Assembly (NCBI GenBank): GCA_900197615.1 | Contig: FZLR01000001.1 | Coordinates: forward strand, 30,914-94,913 | Direction: 5' to 3' | From: Rhodospirillaceae bacterium Spongia-Bin9 | Lineage (GTDB): Bacteria > Pseudomonadota > Alphaproteobacteria > Bin65 | DNA length: 64,000 bases | In this document: positions 43,552 to 49,866 of the stretch, in pieces | Layout of the letters: each line of letters begins with the position of its first letter | Numbering within the stretch: the first letter of the stretch is position 1 | Notes under the pieces: generated by a model | What the model was told of the DNA's origin: nothing | What the model saw: only the letters and a program-made list of their open reading frames with translations | Database searches by the model: none | Position numbers and translations under genes: made by a program

Positions 43552-44721
43552 ATGACCCGCCGGGCGCCCTATGACGGCATCGTCGTCACGACTCCGGTCT
43601 CGATCCCCTATGTCCGCTTCTCGACCCGGGGCGCCCATTGGTGGATCGGCCGCGCCCTGGCCGCGCTGGTCCGGGATTCCGGCCTTAGCAAGGACCGGTT
43701 CGACGGCGTGTGCGCGACCAGCATGTCGCTGGCGCCGGATACCGCCGTCGGTATCGTCCAGCACCACGGGCTGACGCCGCGCTGGCTCGATTATATCCCG
43801 ATGGGTGGCGTCACCGGCGTGGTCGCGATGCGCCGGGCGGCGCGCGCGGTCCAGGCCGGCGATGCCGATATCGTCGCCTGCGTCGCCGGCGACACCAACC
43901 ATATCGACAGTTTCCGCCAGGGCCTTGAGAATTTCAGCCAGTTCGGCAAGGACGCGGTCTATCCGATCGGCACCGGCGGGCCCAACGCCAGCTTCGCCTT
44001 CCTGACCGATTATTACATGCGGACCTACGGCGCGCGGCGGGAGGATTTCGGCAAGATGTGCGTCGCCCAGCGCGAAAACGCCCTCGCCTACCCCCACGCC
44101 CTGTTCAAGGCGCCGCTCACCCTCGACCGGTATATGAACGCCCGGCCGATCGCCGAGCCGGTGCATCTGTTCGACTGCGTCATGCCCTGCGCCGGCGCCG
44201 AGGCCTATCTGGTCATGCGCGAGGCGGAGGCGCGCGACCTCGGCTTGAGCTTCGGGCGGATTCTCGGCACCATCGAGCGGCACAACGCCTACACCGACGA
44301 TCCCGTGCAGTATCGCGGCGGCTGGGCGATGGACAGCGGCGAACTTTACGGCATGGCCGGCATCGCGCCGAACGACATCGATTTCTTCGAGACCTACGAC
44401 GACTATCCCGTGATCAACATGCTGCAGTTCGAGGATCTGGGCTTCTGCGCCAAGGGCGAGGCGCCGGATTTCGTGCGCAGCCACAGCCTGACGACCGACG
44501 GCAGCTTCCCGATCAACACCTCCGGCGGCCAGCTTTCCGTCGGCCAGGCGGGCGGCGCCGGCGGCTTCCTCGGCACGGTCGAGGCGATCCGGCAGGTCAC
44601 CGGGCAGGCGCTCGGCACGCCGGTGCCGGACGCAAGGATCGGCCTGATCGGCGGCTACGGCATGATCAGTTACGACCGCGGCGTCTGCTCGGCGGCGGCG
44701 ATCCTGGCTGCGGGAGACTGA
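43552..44721 (+). CDS. Thiolase-fold protein lacking canonical catalytic residues (SCP-x-like)
   Basis: A 389-residue thiolase-superfamily protein of the SCP-x-like group. The fold markers include RAARAVQAGDADIVACVAGDTNHID, ALFKAPLTLDRYMNARPIAEPVHLFDC, NTSGGQLSVGQAGGAGG and GLIGGYGMISYDR. The nucleophile cysteine region reads PMGGVTG (residues 83-89) with no Cys, the usual GHP histidine is Gln332, and the final CxG cysteine is absent (GGYG). So it is unlikely to be an ordinary thiolase. Relatives pair with DUF35 proteins in sterol side-chain and other pathways, where the pair can act as an aldolase or lyase; the DUF35 partner is encoded 3 bp downstream. Confidence 0.78.
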   Translation: MTRRAPYDGIVVTTPVSIPYVRFSTRGAHWWIGRALAALVRDSGLSKDRFDGVCATSMSLAPDTAVGIVQHHGLTPRWLDYIPMGGVTGVVAMRRAARAVQAGDADIVACVAGDTNHIDSFRQGLENFSQFGKDAVYPIGTGGPNASFAFLTDYYMRTYGARREDFGKMCVAQRENALAYPHALFKAPLTLDRYMNARPIAEPVHLFDCVMPCAGAEAYLVMREAEARDLGLSFGRILGTIERHNAYTDDPVQYRGGWAMDSGELYGMAGIAPNDIDFFETYDDYPVINMLQFEDLGFCAKGEAPDFVRSHSLTTDGSFPINTSGGQLSVGQAGGAGGFLGTVEAIRQVTGQALGTPVPDARIGLIGGYGMISYDRGVCSAAAILAAGD

Positions 44722-44724
44722 TCC

Positions 44725-45990
44725 GTGGCGAAGCCGCTGACCAAACCGAAGCGCAAAAACCCGGTCCTGCGCACGAGGGCGCCGATGCTGCCCCCGGCGC
44801 CGCGCAGCCGGATATCGCTCGGCCTGACCTCCGGCGCGGCGCGCGGCGCGTTCGAACTCCAGGTCTGCCGGGACTGCGGCGCCGTCCAGTATCCGCCGCG
44901 CGAGGCCTGCCGGGAATGTCTTTCGGACCTGCTGGACTGGACGCCCCAGCGCGGAACCGGCGAACTGGTGGCGCACACGACTCTGCGCCACGCGATGGAG
45001 AACTATTTCCGCGAGCGCCTGCCCTGGCGGCTCGGCATCGTGAAGCTGGATCGCGAAGGCGCGAACGAAGCACCCAGTCTGATCGTCCACGTCCATGGCG
45101 ATTGCGGCGAACCGCCGTGCCGCGTGCGCGTCCGCGCCATGCTGGACCGCGCCGGACAGGCCGTGCTGCTGGCCCTGCCGGAAAAGGATACGCCCCATAT
45201 GAGCGACGATCCCCAGATGCGCGAACTGACCTGCGATCCGAAATTCCGCAAGGTCTTCGTCACCGACGGCAAGAGCCCGGTCGGCCAGTCCGTCGTGAAG
45301 GCCATGATCGCGGCCGGGTCCGACCTGGTCTGGGTCGGCGAGGCCGCGCCGTGGAAGAAGATCCCCGGTTTCGAGGAAATCCGGGCGCTGCCGGAGGTTA
45401 CAGTCGTCGATCTCGACGTGACCAATCCGGATTCGGTCAAGCGCTGCGCCGGCCAGATCGGCCCCAAAGTCGACATTCTCGTCAACACGGCGGAGCAGCA
45501 CCGGGCCTACAGCGTCGGCAGCCGCTATGGCACCGAGAACGCCCGGGCGGAGATGGAGATCAACTATTTCGGCCTGCTGCGCCTGGCCCAGGAATTCGGT
45601 CCGGTGATGATGGCGCGCGGCGGCGATACCGAGACCAACGCGGTGGCCTGGGTCAACATCCTGTCGATCTTCGCGCTCGCCAACAATCCGGACCAGAGCA
45701 CTTTCTCGGCCTCCAAGGCGGCGGCCCATTCGCTCGCCCAGGCGATGCGCGCCGGCATGCACAGGTCCGGCGTCCGCGTCATCAACCTGTATCCGGGGCC
45801 GCTCGATGTGGAATGGAACCAGGAGCTGCGCCCGCCTAAGGTGACGCCGGCGGCGCTCGCCCGCGCCATCGTCGGGGCGCTGCAGGGCGGCGCCGAGGAT
45901 GTCTATCCCGGCGATGTCGCGAAGGACTGGTACGAACGCTGGCGCACCGACCCCAAGGTGCTGGAACGGGAACTGGCCCATGGCGAGTAG
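44725..45990 (+). CDS. DUF35 OB-fold/zinc-ribbon domain fused to an SDR domain
   Basis: A 421-residue fusion protein. Residues 40-160 are a DUF35-type domain: a rubredoxin-like zinc ribbon with Cys48, Cys51, Cys62 and Cys65, then an OB fold. Residues about 175-421 are a short-chain dehydrogenase fold, with VVDLDVTNPDSV, DILVNTAEQ and the helix NILSIFALANNPDQSTFSASKAAAHSLAQ. The catalytic tyrosine is phenylalanine (Phe327-x3-Lys331) and the N-terminal glycine motif is degraded (TDGKSPVGQS), so the SDR is probably inactive or scaffold. It starts with GTG, 3 bp after the thiolase-like stop. DUF35 proteins complex with thiolase-like partners, so these two proteins likely form a unit. Confidence 0.8.
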   Translation: MAKPLTKPKRKNPVLRTRAPMLPPAPRSRISLGLTSGAARGAFELQVCRDCGAVQYPPREACRECLSDLLDWTPQRGTGELVAHTTLRHAMENYFRERLPWRLGIVKLDREGANEAPSLIVHVHGDCGEPPCRVRVRAMLDRAGQAVLLALPEKDTPHMSDDPQMRELTCDPKFRKVFVTDGKSPVGQSVVKAMIAAGSDLVWVGEAAPWKKIPGFEEIRALPEVTVVDLDVTNPDSVKRCAGQIGPKVDILVNTAEQHRAYSVGSRYGTENARAEMEINYFGLLRLAQEFGPVMMARGGDTETNAVAWVNILSIFALANNPDQSTFSASKAAAHSLAQAMRAGMHRSGVRVINLYPGPLDVEWNQELRPPKVTPAALARAIVGALQGGAEDVYPGDVAKDWYERWRTDPKVLERELAHGE

Positions 45991-45991
45991 C

Positions 45992-46100
45992 CCTTCGATA
46001 CGCCGCTTCGCGGCTACTCTGGGTGAGGGTGAGAGTTGTGCGGTTTGGGTGAACCCCAAATTCCTCATCCCGAGTAGGCGCGCCAGCGCCATATCGAGGG
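45992..46100. repeat. Intergenic dispersed-palindrome-like element
   Basis: The left arm CCTTCGATACGCCGCTTC...TACTCTGGGTGAGGG (45992-46029) and the right arm CCTCATCCCGAGTAGGCG...ATATCGAGGG (46063-46100) form an imperfect inverted repeat around a 33-bp centre. Sequence of this type (cttcgata...gaggg) recurs in intergenic regions of many alphaproteobacteria. It lies just after the DUF35-SDR stop and could act as a transcript-end hairpin. Confidence 0.55.
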
Positions 46101-46141
46101 CGCCTGGCCGGGAGAAAGCAGTCTGAAATGAGGGAAGCAGC

Positions 46142-46927
46142 ATGAACGCCAACCCCCTGCTGGACATGGTCCGCGGCATCGCCGAGCGGAATATCCGCGT
46201 GATCGACCTGACCCAGACCCTGTCGCCCGATTTCCCGCAGATCGAGCTGCCGCCGGAAATGGGCCAGTGCTGGCCGTTCCGGCTCGAGGAGGTCTCGCGC
46301 TATGACGATCGCGGCCTCGCCGCCTACTGGAACAATTTCTCCTGCGGCGAGCATACCGGCACCCATTTCGACGCGCCGATCCACTGGGTTTCCGGCCGCA
46401 ACCTGCCCAACAACAGCACCGATACCGTGCCGGTCGAAAACATGGTCGCGCCGGCCTGCGTCGTCGATTGCGCGACGCATGCCGAGCAGAACGCCGATTT
46501 CCTGCTATCGGCCGATTTCCTGCGCAACTGGGAGGAAGAGCACGGCCGGATCCCGCCGCGTTCGTGGGTCCTGATGCGGACCGACTGGTCGAAGCGGTCG
46601 GACCCGGAATCCTACCAGAATTTCGACGAGGAAGGGCAGCACACGCCGGGGCCGGACACCGACGCCGTGCGCTTCCTGGTCGAGGAGCGCGACGTCATGG
46701 GCTTCGGCAGCGAATGCATCGGCACCGACGCCGGCCAGGCCATGCATCTGCGCCCGCCCTACCCGTGCCACTACTATATCCACGGCGCCGGCCGCTACGG
46801 CCTGCAATGCCTGACCAACCTCGACCTGCTGCCCCCGACCGGCAGCGTCCTCTTCACCGCCCCGCTCAAGATCAAGCAGGGCAGCGGCTCGCCGCTCCGC
46901 GTGCTGGCGCTGGTGTGGGAGGGGTAG
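46142..46927 (+). CDS. Metal-dependent cyclase/amidohydrolase (kynurenine formamidase/isatin hydrolase family)
   Basis: A 261-residue member of the cyclase family (PF04199). The metal site motif HxGTHxDxPxH is complete (HTGTHFDAPIH near residue 75), preceded by VIDLTQTLSPDFPQI and followed by NSTDTVPVENMVAPACVVD. Members hydrolyse ring amides or esters such as N-formylkynurenine or isatin, or cyclise polyketides, using zinc or manganese. A GAGGGAAG ribosome site is present. It is the last gene of the CoxL-like group, beyond a palindromic repeat, so cotranscription is uncertain. Confidence 0.83.
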   Translation: MNANPLLDMVRGIAERNIRVIDLTQTLSPDFPQIELPPEMGQCWPFRLEEVSRYDDRGLAAYWNNFSCGEHTGTHFDAPIHWVSGRNLPNNSTDTVPVENMVAPACVVDCATHAEQNADFLLSADFLRNWEEEHGRIPPRSWVLMRTDWSKRSDPESYQNFDEEGQHTPGPDTDAVRFLVEERDVMGFGSECIGTDAGQAMHLRPPYPCHYYIHGAGRYGLQCLTNLDLLPPTGSVLFTAPLKIKQGSGSPLRVLALVWEG

Positions 46928-47127
46928 CGGATTCCCCCGCTCCCCTGCCCGGCAGGAGCCGCAGTGCCGGCTTTCCGGATGTTTTTCCCACTGTCGAGCG
47001 ACGTTTCCGAAAGCAAATCTCCCTTCCTTCCTGAAGAAGGTCGGCGTGAGATGGCTGTGGCCCGCCAGTCTTCACCTTTCGTAGGGAAATCCTAGGGTTG
47101 TGGAGAGTGTTCGGCGTTGCGGAACCG

Positions 47128-47478
47128 ATGAAGCCCGCCGTCTATAACGAAGCGTCGGTCGTCAGCTATCTCACCGCGCGGCCCTCAAGCGATATCGTGG
47201 CTGCGGCGTACCGGATGGTGACGCGCGAGCGGTGGCGTACAGCCTCACGCAGTTTCCCCCTCGTTATGTCGGAGCTTGTCGTTAGGGAAACGGGAGCAGG
47301 CGAACCGGACGCCGCCCGCGCCCGTCTAGAGGCGTTGGAATCCGTTACGACTCTCAATACCAATGAGGTCTTTAAGAAACTCGCCCTGCATCTGCTCGAT
47401 CCCGGTGCGGTTCCGCGCCGGGCCGCCGCCGATACCGCGCACATCGCCATTGTCGCCGCGCATAAGAACATTATATGA
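47128..47478 (+). pseudogene. Truncated VapC-like PIN-domain toxin remnant
   Basis: A 116-residue frame clearly matches PIN toxins: VVSYLTARPSSDIVAAAYRMVTRERW, VMSELVVRETGAGEPDAARARLEALE, EVFKKLALHLLDPGAVPRRAAADTAHIAIVAAHKN. In intact members the chain goes on with a D-Y-L-x-T-W-N block, but here a stop (ATATGA) interrupts it directly. The first acidic residue (usually YLDTS) reads YNEAS, so one metal ligand is also lost. No antitoxin lies upstream. It is likely a dead toxin gene at the edge of the AT-rich island. Confidence 0.7.
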
Positions 47479-47822
47479 ATAACACTGTGTCTTCGGCAGA
47501 CGGACGGACGATGGGCTAACGCGGCACGGGCCGCCGTGCGTTCGCTATTCCTCTTTCGACGCCGCCGCCGGAATTTCACGCCACAGCCACGGTGCGCGTC
47601 GCATACGGCGCAGGCGCCCGTCAACACTCTACTCGGGAGTCTCTGGCGCTTGACATGACCGAGGAAACAGACACACTAAATCCGATCACGGTCGAACCGG
47701 TTGGGTGAACGACGGCGGCACTAGCACATGGGCGGTTACGCTCATCGACGTCTTGCGGCGGCGGCCGGTTTATACGGTTGCCACTGCCGGAGGCGCATCT
47801 CGTTACCATCGAGGCTATCGAT
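47479..47822 (+). promoter_or_regulatory. 344-bp intergenic region with a promoter candidate before the GPP34-P450 gene
   Basis: Composition is still GC-rich up to about 47640 and then falls. A perfect -35 box TTGACA lies at 47649-47654; weak TA-rich sequence follows at 47672-47681 (ACACTAAATC), 17 to 21 bp away. An alternative TTTATACGG lies at 47769. The ATG at 47823 is preceded by a GAGG about 12 bp upstream. Open frames across the region show no family. Confidence 0.35.
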
Positions 47823-49799
47823 ATGGATTCACTCCGTTCGCTGAATATTCCGGAAGAATTGATCGTAATGCTTCTCAATGAGCAGACCGGATATTTTTAC
47901 CAAGTAGAAGGCTGGACCTTGAACTGTGTCATGATTGGCGCAGTTCTGGCAGATCTCTCGCTGAAGTCGCGTATCGATACAGACGAAGAATCGCTTTTTT
48001 TGATCGATTCAACCAAAACGGGTGAACCGATACTCGATTTATGCCTCGAAGAAATCGAATCCCATCCCGATCCACAGAGCACGCGCTACTGGATAGAAAA
48101 GCTTACGATCCATTCGGAAAAAATTATCGATACTACGTTAGAACGCTTGGTTAATTTGGCAATTTTGACACATCATGATGGCGGTTTTTACACATTGAAC
48201 CATTCCAATTGGCATAATATCAAGTCGGAAATCGAACAAGTGATTTTTACCGATATTATTCCCAGCCCCAGAGATTCTTTGATTATCGGTCTTTTAAACG
48301 CTTGCGACGTCATTCGCTTTATTTTTGAACTTGATGACAAAAAAGAAACCAAAATTAAATGGATTTGTAATTTAGAAACAATTAATCGAAAAATTTCTTC
48401 CGGCTTGGAACAAGCTATCATTACGCCTGCCATACAACAAACGCCTCTTAGCAAAAAAATTCCAAAGGTTTCTCTAAGGTATTTTTTGTCGAACCGGCGC
48501 TTTTGGGACGGAAATATTCCAGCACTATTTGCAAACATTGCTAACCGATATGGCCCTGTCTTCCAGTTGCAGATGCCATTTAAGAAGCCGTTAACCTTTC
48601 TGGCAGGGCCGGAGGTCAATCGGTGGGTGCACCGGAATGCTCGTACGCACATGACCTCCGGGAATTATTTTCGCGAGTTGGAAGAAGCTTGTGGCGCACA
48701 GGGTCTGATCACGTCACTTGATGGTGCCGACCATTTTCGACTGCGCAAAGTGATGAGAAGTTATTACTCGGCGGAAAAATTCGTTGAAAGATTAGATGAC
48801 GTATGCCAATTGATCCGACAATTTATGTCAAGCCAGAATTGGCAGGCGGGGTCGGAAATAGAAGTTAAACGCGAAACACGTCTGATGATCAATTTACAAA
48901 TGACTCAAATTACTGTGAGCACGGATTCGCAAGACATTTTTGAAGAACTGGCCAAGTGGAAGGAGAGAGCATCCAATTGTTACGTTGGGGATTTGATGCC
49001 AAACTTCATGGCACGCACTCCGGCGATGACCAGGCGTTTCAAACTTCTCGGTGCTCTTATGCGACGAATCGAACAAAACCACACACCCTTCCAACGCGCC
49101 GGAGCGGTTCGGGAACTGGCGGACGACGTATTCAGTTTACATCGCAGCGACCCGCAATTTCTTCCGGAACAGAATCTGGCATTCATGTTGGCGGCCGCGC
49201 CGACGCTTCAAAGCATTTATGTCGGCGATCTATTGGGGTTTGCGGTTTTTGAAATGGCCAACCATCCCGTACTCGCGGCAAGAATTCGGGAAGAAGCAAA
49301 CACATTTTTCGATTCCGATGATCTGGACCGAAGCAAATTCTTACAACAATCCGATACTGTGTCACGTCGTTTTCTTATGGAATGCTTGCGGATGTACCCT
49401 GTTGTCTGTGTTCAGGCCAGGAACGTAGCAAATTCCTGCACGGTTGAAAATTTTGCATTGCCTCTCGGAGAACGCGTGTTGATTGCACAGTCCGCTGCTC
49501 ATTATATGGACGACAGTTTCCCGGATCCGTACAAATTCGAAATCGATCGTTACTTGCCGCCACGCAATGAACATCAAAAGCGCGATTACGCTCCTTACGG
49601 TCTGGGAACCCACATGTGTGTTGGGTACGTTTGGATGAATTTGCAGATGATCGTTGCTTTGATGACGATTGCACATTACTTCGAGTTCGCTCCGTTACCC
49701 AAAAATTACAAGCTTAAGATCGATCCTTTGCCCACCTTGTCAGTTTCCAAAAAGCTGAAACTTCGGATTGCAAATCAGCTTCGCGAACTACCGGCGTGA
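47823..49799 (+). CDS. GPP34 (GOLPH3-like) domain fused to cytochrome P450
   Basis: A 658-residue fusion. Residues about 5-200 resemble bacterial GPP34/GOLPH3 domains: NIPEELIVMLLNEQTGYFY, CVMIGAVLADLSLKSRID, PILDLCLEEIES, TLERLVNLAILTHHDGGFYTL. GOLPH3 binds phosphoinositide head groups at membranes in eukaryotes; the bacterial role is unknown. From about residue 225 a P450 follows: the ExxR helix ECLRMYP (Glu520-Arg523) and heme loop YGLGTHMCVG with ligand Cys599. The I helix (LAFMLAAAPTLQSIYV) lacks the usual acid-Thr pair, so the oxygen chemistry may be unusual. The gene is much AT-richer than its surroundings, including A/T-ending codons, a sign of transfer. An RND exporter follows by 67 bp. 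The TTG at 47778 would be a longer alternative start. Confidence 0.8.
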   Translation: MDSLRSLNIPEELIVMLLNEQTGYFYQVEGWTLNCVMIGAVLADLSLKSRIDTDEESLFLIDSTKTGEPILDLCLEEIESHPDPQSTRYWIEKLTIHSEKIIDTTLERLVNLAILTHHDGGFYTLNHSNWHNIKSEIEQVIFTDIIPSPRDSLIIGLLNACDVIRFIFELDDKKETKIKWICNLETINRKISSGLEQAIITPAIQQTPLSKKIPKVSLRYFLSNRRFWDGNIPALFANIANRYGPVFQLQMPFKKPLTFLAGPEVNRWVHRNARTHMTSGNYFRELEEACGAQGLITSLDGADHFRLRKVMRSYYSAEKFVERLDDVCQLIRQFMSSQNWQAGSEIEVKRETRLMINLQMTQITVSTDSQDIFEELAKWKERASNCYVGDLMPNFMARTPAMTRRFKLLGALMRRIEQNHTPFQRAGAVRELADDVFSLHRSDPQFLPEQNLAFMLAAAPTLQSIYVGDLLGFAVFEMANHPVLAARIREEANTFFDSDDLDRSKFLQQSDTVSRRFLMECLRMYPVVCVQARNVANSCTVENFALPLGERVLIAQSAAHYMDDSFPDPYKFEIDRYLPPRNEHQKRDYAPYGLGTHMCVGYVWMNLQMIVALMTIAHYFEFAPLPKNYKLKIDPLPTLSVSKKLKLRIANQLRELPA

Positions 49800-49866
49800 A
49801 ACATTTGTTTACTATGCGATGATGGCCTGAGTACAGCCATTGCGCAGAGGAGCTTCGTAGGTAGCC

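Noticed and set aside
43510..46179. Minus-strand open frame of 889 codons
   Set aside because: It is antisense to the thiolase-like and DUF35-SDR genes, shows no domain and is explained by the high GC third-position bias of the true genes.
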